NCBI GenBank assembly: GCA_964559175.1
Contig: CAZLGT010000018.1
Coordinates: forward strand, 1-64,000
Length of the DNA: 64,000 nt
From: Mariniphaga sp964559175
GTDB lineage: Bacteria > Bacteroidota > Bacteroidia > Bacteroidales > Prolixibacteraceae
Direction: 5' to 3'
In this document: positions 1 through 7,687 of the stretch, piece by piece
How positions within the stretch are numbered: the first letter of the stretch is position 1
How the letters are laid out: every line of letters begins with the position of its first letter
Made by a program: the position numbers and the translations under genes
The notes under the pieces: model-generated
Seen by the model: only the letters and a program-made list of their open reading frames with translations
Database searches by the model: none
Told to the model about the DNA's origin: nothing

Positions 1-1637
1 ATTTCTATGAATAATGGATTAAGAAAAAAGCAGTTTTTAGAGGTGCCCTTAAGTTCATCTATATAATATCCTATATCGCTGTATTCATATTGCCCGGGAA
101 ATTTATACCCGTTTACAAAAATGGTGGGGGTACCTGCAACATTGTTTTCTTCAAACAGTTTTTTGTTTTCTTCACTGACTCTTCCGATGATATCAAACCC
201 TTCAGGTAATTGTTCCTTTTCGCACAGTATTTTCCGGTTTTGTTTAGGAATTGTGTACCATTTATACAGGAAATCAGCGGTCTGTACCTGCCCTTTATTT
301 CTGTAAATATGATAAAGAGTGTTAATCAGCTTCTTGGATTCTTCATCTTCATAAACCGAGAAAACAGCATTAATTTTCAGTTCCGGGCAATTTTCGAGCA
401 GCTCTTTTAACTGTTTAAATGCATTTGCACAGGGGCTGCAGTATAAGCTTAAAAAAGCTGTTACGGTAACCGGAACGTCAGGATTTCCCAGAACCAAACT
501 ATTCTGTGTTATTGGAATTTCCTCCTGCCCATTGTTTCTCAGCAAAAACCGGAATATTTTGGGATTGCGTTTAAATCCCAGGTAGGAATATCGCACTTTG
601 TTATGTTCCTGAAATGTATTCCGGTAGGCTTTAAATAAAAGCCAAAAAGCAGCCGGAATCAAAAACGACACCCCCAGCTGAAGCACCTGGATGATCGAAA
701 TATTTACCTGCAATAAGACAGGAAGTAACAATATAAATTCGGCAACCAAAACTCCCTGAACTATCAGGCAAAAGGGGCACCATTTTTTTGTTTTTACGGC
801 CTGGTAGTAGATGGAAAAAACGGGGTAGGGCAAAGCCAATGCACTAATGAGCGCTAATGCCCAAAGCGAAAAACTTTCATTGATGCCTGCCAGGTAAAGT
901 AAAGTCCCTGTAAAATAAACTAGCCCGGCATCGGCCCAGTTGAGCCAGCCAAATACGTTGGAGGCATCGGAAGAAAGTACGGTATCGCAGTCGGTTTTTG
1001 AACTGAAACCGCAAATTTTATCGGCTAGCGGTGTATGGACTTTCAGTTCGTGAAGTACCAGGAAAACAGAGGCTGTAAGCCCGGTTATTTTTGTTGCCAA
1101 CAGCCCCCAAAACAAGTAACCGGATTGATAGGCTGCTCCTCCGGCATTTGAAATAAAAATAAATACCGCCCAGACCATAAGGGAAATGATACCCAGTGGC
1201 AAAAGACTTTTATTTAAAATTTCATTTTGGCGGTGTTGGCGATATTTCTTCTCTCCCGATTCAATGCCTGCTACCATGACCACCACCGCCCCTGAAAGTT
1301 TTTCAGAAAATTTATCAAACCCCTCTTCAATCTTTTTGTTTCCCGACAAAAAATAAACGACCTGTCCGTTATTGATCTCTTCTACAAAAACCAGTTGTCC
1401 GCCACCGGATTTTAAATGGGCAATAAAAGGCATTTCCAGCGCTTTTATTTCCTCCAATTCAAGGTTAATTGGATAGTTTTCAACTTTCCATTTTGTTAAA
1501 GCATCACAAACACTTTTCAGGCTCGGGTAGTGAGGATGTGCCAGGAGGTACGATTTTACAGTTGTATCCGTGATTCTAATTTTGAAATGTTTGATGGCTT
1601 TCTCCAATACAAATACAACATTATCTTCTTTGTTCAT
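1..1637 (-). CDS. C39-like / VKOR / thioredoxin-domain membrane protein (3' end outside window)
   Basis: Translating the minus strand from the ATG at 1637 gives about 545 open residues that run off the window edge, so the gene is partial. Residues 1-140 resemble the C39-like domain of Bacteroidota RiPP exporters (HPHYPSLKSVCDAL) but lack a catalytic Cys-Gly-Pro motif. Next come membrane segments of a vitamin K epoxide reductase domain, with a loop Cys pair (CGFSSKTDC) and the active site WCPFC. The C-terminal part is a DsbA/thioredoxin fold with CSPC and the cis-Pro stretch GTPTIF. Expected role is disulfide formation in the envelope, plausibly on the Cys-rich peptide encoded at 4080-4271. 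The start overlaps the end of the glycosyltransferase by 17 bp, indicating one operon. Domain calls are from motifs; the substrate is inferred. Confidence 0.85.
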   Translation of the reverse strand, partial: MNKEDNVVFVLEKAIKHFKIRITDTTVKSYLLAHPHYPSLKSVCDALTKWKVENYPINLELEEIKALEMPFIAHLKSGGGQLVFVEEINNGQVVYFLSGNKKIEEGFDKFSEKLSGAVVVMVAGIESGEKKYRQHRQNEILNKSLLPLGIISLMVWAVFIFISNAGGAAYQSGYLFWGLLATKITGLTASVFLVLHELKVHTPLADKICGFSSKTDCDTVLSSDASNVFGWLNWADAGLVYFTGTLLYLAGINESFSLWALALISALALPYPVFSIYYQAVKTKKWCPFCLIVQGVLVAEFILLLPVLLQVNISIIQVLQLGVSFLIPAAFWLLFKAYRNTFQEHNKVRYSYLGFKRNPKIFRFLLRNNGQEEIPITQNSLVLGNPDVPVTVTAFLSLYCSPCANAFKQLKELLENCPELKINAVFSVYEDEESKKLINTLYHIYRNKGQVQTADFLYKWYTIPKQNRKILCEKEQLPEGFDIIGRVSEENKKLFEENNVAGTPTIFVNGYKFPGQYEYSDIGYYIDELKGTSKNCFFLNPLFIE

Positions 1638-2832
1638 AGGTGTTTTGGTTTAAATTTTCAATAAGTTTTAGATAGTTGTTTACCATGATTTCAGAAGTAA
1701 ACATACCTTTCGCCCTCTCATTTGCCTTCCGGGCAAACTTCTTTCTCAAGTCTTTATTGGTTAATAATGAGTACATGTGGTTTTCCAGCTCTTCCACTCC
1801 GGGGGCAATTCCGTATTTATTACTTATATCCTTTACTGTACCAGCAAGGAGGGCATTTTCATTGTGAACAAATATCTCTTTTAATCCGCCCAGGTTCGAT
1901 GCCACAACCGGCAAACCACTATGCAACATTTCAAGCGCCACATAACTGCAATGCTCTTCAAGCGACGGGATAACACCAATATCGGCTTCATGATAAAGCG
2001 CCACTACATCTTCGAATGGAATAAATCCCAGGTAACTAATGTTTGCCGAAAAATTACGGGCCGATTGGATTAACTGATCATAGTTCCCGTTTCCGGCAAT
2101 AACCAACCGACAACCGGGTATCTTTTTCACCAAACCATTCATTGCCCTGCACAAATAGTCCAGCCCTTTTATTGGGTCAATCCGGCCACTGTAAAGGATT
2201 ATTTTCTCTGTATGCCCCAATCCGTATTTTTCTTTTATTCTGTTTTCCGAATTATTATTAAAATGGACGGGATCAATTCCATTGTATATAACTTCAATTT
2301 TACCGGCATCTACCCTTTTGCCTGCTAAATGGGACTTTCCATGCCGGGTAACCGTAATAATTTTATTCGCCATTTTATATACGTGGGAGTCGATATCGAA
2401 ATAATATCCTGCCAGTTGCTGTTCGGGTGCAAATACATGTTGAGTAAAAAGTATCTTTCCTGATACCATTTCTTTGAGTGCATTGGCTACAAAATATTGA
2501 AACAGGTAATTCATGTGGATTATATTTTTATTGCCGGGGGGTATATATTGAGATACCACTCGGGCAATATTGCGGGAGCGTTTTTCCTGGTTCTTTATAG
2601 TGTCTATTTCAGCGTTGTTTTCCGCAATCGGAATTCCGATTATTGTTATTCCGTCCTGATGTTTTATCGAAAACGTTTGGCTTTGGGTAAGCCCGATTCC
2701 GAAAATAAATACATTTATATGTTTTCGCTTTGCCAGTTCTCTGGAAAGTTGTTTTATAAAAGTACCTACCCCATAATCCATTCCGCGATCTTTACTTACC
2801 AGAATTATCCAGTTTATTTTTTGTTTGTTCAT
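1621..2832 (-). CDS. Glycosyltransferase family 4, RiPP-associated (TIGR04157-like)
   Basis: A 403-aa GT-B fold enzyme. The N-terminal half has the acceptor-side motif GVGTFIKQLSREL; the C-terminal half has the donor-binding signature KIILYSGRIDPIKGL and the EX7E-type segment EEHCSYVALE followed by GLPVVASNLGG. It resembles the glycosyltransferases found beside double-glycine natural-product precursors in Bacteroidota (TIGR04157). It sits 6 bp downstream of the propeller lipoprotein and overlaps the VKOR gene, so it is cotranscribed. It could glycosylate the mature peptide or act on an envelope glycan; the sequence does not decide. No signal peptide, so cytoplasmic. Confidence 0.85.
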   Translation of the reverse strand: MNKQKINWIILVSKDRGMDYGVGTFIKQLSRELAKRKHINVFIFGIGLTQSQTFSIKHQDGITIIGIPIAENNAEIDTIKNQEKRSRNIARVVSQYIPPGNKNIIHMNYLFQYFVANALKEMVSGKILFTQHVFAPEQQLAGYYFDIDSHVYKMANKIITVTRHGKSHLAGKRVDAGKIEVIYNGIDPVHFNNNSENRIKEKYGLGHTEKIILYSGRIDPIKGLDYLCRAMNGLVKKIPGCRLVIAGNGNYDQLIQSARNFSANISYLGFIPFEDVVALYHEADIGVIPSLEEHCSYVALEMLHSGLPVVASNLGGLKEIFVHNENALLAGTVKDISNKYGIAPGVEELENHMYSLLTNKDLRKKFARKANERAKGMFTSEIMVNNYLKLIENLNQNTYEQRR

Positions 2833-2838
2833 TCTTGG

Positions 2839-3996
2839 TCAGTTTTTTTCTTTTAATCTAACCAGCATCAGCACCGGGTTGTCGTTTTCATCCAGGCTGT
2901 TGGCCAGTTGTTCCAGTTCTTTTTTCTTTTCGGGATATTTCGGTTTTGCATGAATAAAAGATTCATGATTTACATGATTTTTCAATTTATAAGCAAATTC
3001 CCAGCCGATTAAATATTCTCCTTCCGGGCTAACGTAATTTTCCATGGGTGCGAAATTCAAACCGCCATCAATGTCGTTTGTAAATCCTGGTCCACAGTAT
3101 CTGTCATCTTCATCCTTTGATTTATTTACAATATAAAACTGTTCTTTTTCTTTGTTTAGGAACGCAGTACAATAGTACTGACTTTCATGATAGTAAATAA
3201 ACAGGAAGTCTTTTGATTCAATTATGTTCCAGGGATCGAAGTAAAAATTTTCATACTGAACGGGTGCAATATTTTCTCTCGGCAACCTGGTTTTCCATTT
3301 ATCCCATAAATATCTAACGTTAATATTTTCATCTCTAATTTGAAATATGGTATCATTATATTTATCCCAATAAACAAGTGAATTTTCTATTTTATAGGAA
3401 CAATCTGACCGGAATCCAATATTACACTCAAATGTTGGAATTGAGTTTGGCTGTATTGAAATAGTGCTTCCCGCATTATCTATTTCAACCCATTTATAAT
3501 TGGCAAAACCATTGTTGATGGTTTCAAAAAGAAATAAATGTCCCCTATAAAATTCAATATCTCTAAAATTTCCCTGAAGATTATCAATCGGTAAGGCGTC
3601 CAGAAAATTGTTATTGAAATCGTATTTAAATATGTTGTTATTCCTGTCTAAAATGTAGATCAACTTATTCTTATTATCGATGGTAAAACTTGTTCCGTAT
3701 TGATATTCTCCGGGTCCATTTCCCCTTCTGCCAATTTTATTCAGAAAATCCCCTTTTTTTGAATATAAATGAAGGCCTTCCGGATAGTTTGCCACAAACA
3801 AAAATGAATCTGTACATATTATCTTCATAATATGTTGAACAAAAAACCTTGATTCAAGGGGAATGTAGTCAATTGATTCAGCGATTTCTGATAATAGGAC
3901 ATTTTTTTTCCTGAATTTCGATGGATTAATCTTATATATAGTATCTTCCGTACATCCGTACAAAAGTATCATGATTATGATTAATGTTTTTTTCAT
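2839..3996 (-). CDS. Six-bladed beta-propeller lipoprotein
   Basis: Start chosen at the inner ATG (3996), because it gives a clean lipoprotein signal: MKK, a hydrophobic run and the lipobox LLYGC with Cys about residue 15. The rest has the NHL/6-bladed propeller pattern common in Bacteroidota: IDYIPLES, blade strand LHLYSKKGDFLNKIG, then RGNGPGEY and further blades such as LIYILDRNNNIFKYD. Length 385 aa is normal. Proteins of this type recur in double-glycine peptide clusters, but their function is not established; peptide binding or immunity at the outer face of a membrane is inference. The gene lies between the precursor (83 bp upstream) and the glycosyltransferase. Confidence 0.8.
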   Translation of the reverse strand: MKKTLIIIMILLYGCTEDTIYKINPSKFRKKNVLLSEIAESIDYIPLESRFFVQHIMKIICTDSFLFVANYPEGLHLYSKKGDFLNKIGRRGNGPGEYQYGTSFTIDNKNKLIYILDRNNNIFKYDFNNNFLDALPIDNLQGNFRDIEFYRGHLFLFETINNGFANYKWVEIDNAGSTISIQPNSIPTFECNIGFRSDCSYKIENSLVYWDKYNDTIFQIRDENINVRYLWDKWKTRLPRENIAPVQYENFYFDPWNIIESKDFLFIYYHESQYYCTAFLNKEKEQFYIVNKSKDEDDRYCGPGFTNDIDGGLNFAPMENYVSPEGEYLIGWEFAYKLKNHVNHESFIHAKPKYPEKKKELEQLANSLDENDNPVLMLVRLKEKN

Positions 3997-4079
3997 GAAA
4001 TTTTTTAAATTAAACTGCACCAGTACCTTTATTATCTATTCCAAATAAAAGTAATGGTGCAGCACTAACCTATACTACT

Positions 4080-4271
4080 TTAACACACCCACATTCCATA
4101 AGTATAAAACAAACTGTAACAGACATTATGACACTCCTGCTCTGAAGCAAGAACATAACCTCCTCTGCTACAAAAACAACAATATAACCCGTCACCTCCT
4201 CTTAAAGACGAAAGTTTCTCATTTTTTATCACCTTTTCAGGATTAATAGAGATTTTTCCTAATTTTTTCAT
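4080..4271 (-). CDS. RiPP precursor peptide with double-glycine leader
   Basis: A 63-aa peptide. The leader (residues 1-26) matches the Bacteroidota natural-product leader type (TIGR04149-like): MKKLGKI..NPEKVIKNEKLSSLRGG, with the Gly-Gly cleavage site after residue 26. The predicted core (27-63, 37 aa) has six cysteines at 31, 32, 34, 47, 51 and 63, the last being the C-terminal residue. It is aromatic, with only three Ser and one Thr. A VKOR/thioredoxin oxidase in the same operon suggests disulfides; a LanC-like protein suggests thioether chemistry, but no dehydratase is visible in the window. The ATG is preceded by an AT-rich leader without a Shine-Dalgarno, as usual in this phylum. Exporter and leader peptidase are probably beyond position 1. 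Confidence 0.85.
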   Translation of the reverse strand: MKKLGKISINPEKVIKNEKLSSLRGGDGLYCCFCSRGGYVLASEQECHNVCYSLFYTYGMWVC

Positions 4272-4389
4272 AATTAAAACATTTTAATTGTTAAAAATTC
4301 ATTTCCAATACATTATGCCATGTTCATATTCAAGGGCAACCTATTCTTTTCCGGAATAAGTTTTACATTTTAATTGTTTTTAAATCGTT

Positions 4390-4490
4390 ATCTTTGTCAC
4401 TCACCTCCTTTCTCGTTTATAGGAGGAGTCCGGGCAGGAAGCGATTCTGATAAAAGTTGCAGGCTTCCTGCCCTTCTTCCTAATTATTTT
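4390..4490 (+). ncRNA. Candidate small RNA or structured untranslated region between LanC-like gene and precursor
   Basis: On the plus strand a TAnnTTTG match (TATCTTTG, 4390-4397) is followed by two inverted repeats. The first is CTCCT/AGGAG around 4404-4427. The second is a perfect 10-bp stem, GGGCAGGAAG (4432-4441) with CTTCCTGCCC (4464-4473), followed by a T-rich stretch as in an intrinsic terminator. On the minus strand the same stem begins 16 bp after the LanC-like stop but is not followed by a T tract. A plus-strand RNA of about 90 nt antisense to the precursor's 5' leader, or a minus-strand leader/terminator, would both fit. No -33 element is clear. No known RNA family recognised. Confidence 0.3.
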
Positions 4491-5889
4491 ATTGTTTCTT
4501 TGGTTCTTTTACGTTAATCGTTTCAATATTAAGCAACATGCCTGCAAGGCCTTCCAGTAATCCCCAAGCATTTAAACTTTCATTATTAATGCCGGGTAAA
4601 ACTTCGTAAGGTTTTTCAGATATAAATGGCAGTTGGTGCCAGTATTCCATCTCCTCTTTAAAATGGTTATCGCTTCTCTGGCAATGGAGCTGTTGGTAAA
4701 TCCAGGCAATGCCTGAATTACCGTACCGTAGTGTAGTATTGTGCGGAGGGAGTTCGGAGTTTATGGTGTTTCGGTTGATTCCGTATAACAAGTTCGAAAT
4801 TCGTTTTTCGATGTTCGAGAAGTTAGAGAGTTCGACCTGGTTTGAATAGTTTGAAGGTTTGATATTGTTTGTGGTTTGTTGTTCGTTGTCCCGATTCGCT
4901 GCGCTCTCGGGATTTCCGCCCGGATGACCTTGTCGGACAGGAGTTCGTCCGGTGGAATTCATTTCACTATGTTCATGAATCCCGGGTCTCACTGAATTTG
5001 TTGTTTGCGGTTCGTCGTTTGTTGTAGGTTGTCCGCTATTGGTTTGTTGAAGTTTTGTGAGTGCCAGGGCGAGTAACAAGCGGTTGCTTTGTAGTTTTGG
5101 AAAATTCGATTCGTTTGATAACGGTTCGGTAAAGCGTTTTATTATTTTTTCGACTTTGAAATTGAAAATGTTTTGTTCGTATAATTCGGAAAGAGACCAT
5201 AACAAAGCAGGGTAATCCCAGGTGAGGTCGAATAGTTTGTTCGTGGCCCCACCAGAGCGGTCACGATGGCCATTAGGGCGCTGCGCTCCAATTTGTTGTT
5301 CGAGGGTTCGAGGGTTCGACAATTGTTCGAAAGTTTGATGGTTGTTCGATGAGCTGAGAGGTTCTAAAATAATTTCAGCAATATTTTGGGTTTTGCGGTC
5401 AAGTTCGTCAATGATGTGGATGAGAGCTTGTTTATTGGTCAAGGTGGGGATGTTTTCTTCGCCGGAGGCTGGATTTTTTATTCTTTTTAGAAAATAGGTG
5501 CCGATTCCTGCAAGGCCGTTTAATAAACCAATATCCCGGGGAGTGTTGTAGATTAATTCTTTAAAAATGCGGTTATCGAACTCTTCCAGCACTTCATCGG
5601 TATCAGCTTCAATAAAACCATTCTGTACAAGATATTCAATTCCGTAGCCTATTCCTGCCAATCCATTTTCAAAATCAATTGGTGTATTTGCTGTTATCTC
5701 TTCGTAAATTTCGTCAATCAGTTCACCGGCGTAATCTTCGCAAATTCGATTTTTGGCTTGCCGGGCCAGGTGATAAAAACAGATGGAGATGCCCATTTTG
5801 CCATGTAACAACCCGATGTTGCCGATAAAACTGGCATTGAGCAGGAGCGTATTAGTAATTCTTTGTTCGGTTGTGATTGTGAGTTGCAT
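4489..5889 (-). CDS. LanC-like protein, zinc ligands not recognisable, with repeat-derived insertions
   Basis: Start chosen at the inner ATG (5889, MQLTITTEQR), since the in-frame ATG 84 bp upstream would translate the shared regulatory element. The 466-aa protein shows the alpha-toroid repeats of lanthionine cyclases: IGLLHGKMGI, FENGLAGIGYG, LLNGLAGIGTYF, LRYGNSGIAW and WGLLEGLAGML. In active LanC proteins the last two read WCYGxPGI and CHGxAG and supply Cys, Cys and His for zinc; here they are RYGNSGI and LEGLAG, so the ligands are missing. Residues about 174-221 and 280-348 are low-complexity Asn/Thr/Gln/Arg-rich insertions whose DNA resembles intergenic palindromic repeats. It may be a scaffold or binding protein rather than a cyclase. 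Confidence 0.8.
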   Translation of the reverse strand: MQLTITTEQRITNTLLLNASFIGNIGLLHGKMGISICFYHLARQAKNRICEDYAGELIDEIYEEITANTPIDFENGLAGIGYGIEYLVQNGFIEADTDEVLEEFDNRIFKELIYNTPRDIGLLNGLAGIGTYFLKRIKNPASGEENIPTLTNKQALIHIIDELDRKTQNIAEIILEPLSSSNNHQTFEQLSNPRTLEQQIGAQRPNGHRDRSGGATNKLFDLTWDYPALLWSLSELYEQNIFNFKVEKIIKRFTEPLSNESNFPKLQSNRLLLALALTKLQQTNSGQPTTNDEPQTTNSVRPGIHEHSEMNSTGRTPVRQGHPGGNPESAANRDNEQQTTNNIKPSNYSNQVELSNFSNIEKRISNLLYGINRNTINSELPPHNTTLRYGNSGIAWIYQQLHCQRSDNHFKEEMEYWHQLPFISEKPYEVLPGINNESLNAWGLLEGLAGMLLNIETINVKEPKKQ

Positions 5890-6205
5890 CGTATTGATTT
5901 GTTTAGTTCGATATAAAATTAAATTACATAGAGGAGAAAAAAAATAGGACTTTTGGGTAGTTTCCTGATACAAACATGCTTTTTACAGGACTAATCGCGA
6001 TTTTTAATCTTTTTGGGTGGTTTTAACGGTCATTTCTTGTGCATTTTTCCCTTAAATATTAACAAATCCGCCTATATTTAACGTTTTTTAACATACGGGG
6101 GGGGGGATTCTATTATTTAATTCGAAAAATCCATTAAAAAGGGTTTAAATCCAGAAAAAATATAGGACTTTTGGGTAAATCGGATCTTAAAGAAATTCAT
6201 TTTTT
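5890..6205. promoter_or_regulatory. 316-bp spacer upstream of LanC-like gene with two copies of a 16-bp repeat
   Basis: No coding sequence is evident between the E1-like gene and the LanC-like gene. It contains two exact copies of a 16-bp word, ATAGGACTTTTGGGTA, at 5944-5959 and 6162-6177. A 10-G homopolymer lies between them. The first copy is about 55 bp upstream of the chosen LanC-like start. A degenerate third copy lies in the LuxR/GNAT divergent promoter (7646-7670). Its position suggests an operator or activator site for an independently transcribed lanC unit; this is inference. Confidence 0.5.
6097..6106. repeat. Homopolymeric G10 tract
   Basis: Ten consecutive G on the plus strand (C on the transcribed minus strand) in an AT-rich spacer, about 210 bp upstream of the LanC-like start. 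Such tracts are slippage-prone. Because it is intergenic, length changes would alter spacing rather than a reading frame. Confidence 0.9.
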
Positions 6206-6949
6206 TTACTCCATTGCCTGAAAATATACTTCCGGAAATGTATTTACACCCTTCCCAATACATAAATTGTACATTAACCTCGTACACATGGAAGCTACTG
6301 TCCATGAACCGACAGAAAGTTGCGGAGGAGAAGCAACTTTATTTTTCATCTGGCTGTATTTTTTTATAACTTCATCCAGATATTCGGGTGCAACTTTTTT
6401 ATGGTCAAGCTCATTAAGGATATGTTGTGCCATATATACTTCAAATCCATCAAAGCTTTGGTACAGTTCTCTCAGCTTCCTGCTTTTACAGTTAACAACA
6501 ATAACACTAGCGCCCCACCCCAGGTTTAATGGATGTAATACCGGGATATTCATCCTGCAACAAATATCATCAAACAAAAATGGTATATCTGATGTAAAAT
6601 CAATTGTATTTATGGCCAAATCGTAGTCCTCCTTAATGTGTTCGGCAATGTTCTCTTTCGTCAAAAATTCCGCAGTTGAAGTAATGTTTGCACAAGGATT
6701 TATTTCCAACAACCGCTCTTTTAGCGCCTCAACTTTGAAACGTCCAATATCTTTTTGCGTATAATTTTGCCTGTTCAAATTTGATAATTCAACTTTATCG
6801 CCATCAATAACAGTTAGATTTTCAAACCCTAATCTTAGCGCACATTCAGCAATCACACTGCCCAATCCGCAACCCCCAATGAATATCCTGAAGTTTTTAA
6901 TCTTTTCCTGATTTTCTTCGCTGATATATAAAAAATTTCGTCTATACAT
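6206..6949 (-). CDS. ThiF/MoeB/HesA-like E1 adenylyltransferase
   Basis: A 247-aa single-domain E1-like protein. The nucleotide-binding loop FIGGCGLGSVIAE lies near residue 27-40, followed by VIDGDKVELSNLNRQ and the IGRFKVEALKERL segment, which form the ATP and C-terminus-binding core of ThiF/MoeB enzymes. No CxxC zinc-binding pairs are seen, unlike MoeB/ThiF. Family knowledge: these enzymes adenylate a C-terminal carboxylate of a protein or peptide, or a small-molecule carboxylate. The start overlaps the end of the GNAT-like gene by 8 bp, so the pair is translationally coupled. Substrate unknown; the double-glycine peptide or an acyl amino acid are the local candidates. Confidence 0.85.
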   Translation of the reverse strand: MYRRNFLYISEENQEKIKNFRIFIGGCGLGSVIAECALRLGFENLTVIDGDKVELSNLNRQNYTQKDIGRFKVEALKERLLEINPCANITSTAEFLTKENIAEHIKEDYDLAINTIDFTSDIPFLFDDICCRMNIPVLHPLNLGWGASVIVVNCKSRKLRELYQSFDGFEVYMAQHILNELDHKKVAPEYLDEVIKKYSQMKNKVASPPQLSVGSWTVASMCTRLMYNLCIGKGVNTFPEVYFQAME

Positions 6950-7589
6950 AAATTAGGTTTTTGTTTTGATAAAAAAAATCTTTGATTCCATTGTAGTCAC
7001 AAAATAAGGGAAGCGTTTTGGAGCCAAGATACATTTTTGGAATACCTAATTTTTGAGGGTATATACCCAGAAAATTCAATTTTGAAAATAATTTATAATC
7101 ACACTCGCACAAAAAAATATTTGATTTTTCTTTATACACAGAAATCAAGGCGTAGTACATCAACAATTTAAGTATAGTCAACCTATTTTGCAGCAGGTTG
7201 GTATTCTTTCTTACCATATCCTGATCAATGGCAAATCTGCCAATATGGTATATCTCTTTGGGTTTACAATGCAAGCTTTGTATCAACTTTTTTAAATTAA
7301 CTCCGAAATCCTTCTCAATAGACAAGCTGGTTATTTGATTCCACTTTTGTGTTTTAATTGTGCCAATTATCTGTTTTTCATTATCATAAGCGACATAGTA
7401 AGATGAATTCGATAAAGAATCAACATCTTCCTGAATCATTTTTAATAATTCATTTTTTGGATAATCATACTGCCTTAAATGATGATAATAGTACACTTTT
7501 AAGACAAACTGATTAATTTGATGAAGTTCATTTTTTTCTTTAATCTCCCAGAGCGAGAAATTGTCATAAGTGCGTATAAGGTTTTTCAT
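6942..7589 (-). CDS. GNAT-fold / N-acyl-amino-acid-synthase-like protein
   Basis: A 215-aa protein resembling the acyltransferase family that includes FeeM-type N-acyl amino acid synthases and autoinducer synthases. Features are an N-terminal YYHHLRQYDYP segment, the strand SYYVAYDNEKQIIGTIKTQKW, the core strand EIYHIGRFAID, a helix LLKLLMYYAL and the strand FLCECDYKLFSKLNFLGI. It is the first gene of the minus-strand pair with the E1-like enzyme and is divergent from a LuxR-type regulator. A plausible product is an acylated amino acid or acylated peptide, possibly a signal. The family assignment is moderate, as no single diagnostic motif is decisive. Confidence 0.6.
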   Translation of the reverse strand: MKNLIRTYDNFSLWEIKEKNELHQINQFVLKVYYYHHLRQYDYPKNELLKMIQEDVDSLSNSSYYVAYDNEKQIIGTIKTQKWNQITSLSIEKDFGVNLKKLIQSLHCKPKEIYHIGRFAIDQDMVRKNTNLLQNRLTILKLLMYYALISVYKEKSNIFLCECDYKLFSKLNFLGIYPQKLGIPKMYLGSKTLPLFCDYNGIKDFFYQNKNLIYV

Positions 7590-7616
7590 GTTGTTAGTTT
7601 AGTTTTTTCTTAAAAT

Positions 7617-7624
7617 CAAAACTA
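7617..7624 (-). promoter_or_regulatory. -7 box of GNAT/E1 operon
   Basis: TAGTTTTG on the minus strand matches the Bacteroidota TAnnTTTG element and lies 27 bp before the GNAT-like ATG. The shared repeat element (7646-7670) sits immediately upstream, where an activator could contact RNA polymerase. Confidence 0.45.
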
Positions 7625-7645
7625 ACCCGAAAATTTCAAAAAAAA

Positions 7646-7670
7646 CATAGGAGAAAAAGACTATTGGTTA
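7646..7670 (-). promoter_or_regulatory. Third copy of the cluster's shared regulatory element
   Basis: Read on the minus strand, this stretch (TAACCAATAGTC, then TTTTTCTCC and TATGT) aligns with 5929-5959 upstream of the LanC-like gene (TACCCAAAAGTC, six extra bases, TTTTTCTCC, TC, TATGT). It lies between the divergent -7 boxes of the LuxR and GNAT genes. Both minus-strand units thus share the element in the same orientation, consistent with control by the LuxR protein encoded next door. Confidence 0.5.
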
Positions 7671-7671
7671 T

Positions 7672-7679
7672 TATATTTG
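7672..7679 (+). promoter_or_regulatory. -7 box of the LuxR-family regulator
   Basis: TATATTTG is a perfect TAnnTTTG match. It ends 8 bp before the first ATG (7688), which would make that start leaderless; the next in-frame ATG (7706) would have a leader of about 20 nt and may be the real start. Confidence 0.5.
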
Positions 7680-7687
7680 CTCAGTGA

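Noticed and set aside
6117..6305. 62-codon minus-strand frame overlapping the end of the E1-like gene
   Set aside because: Mostly inside the E1-like gene in another frame and through the repeat element; no leader or family features.
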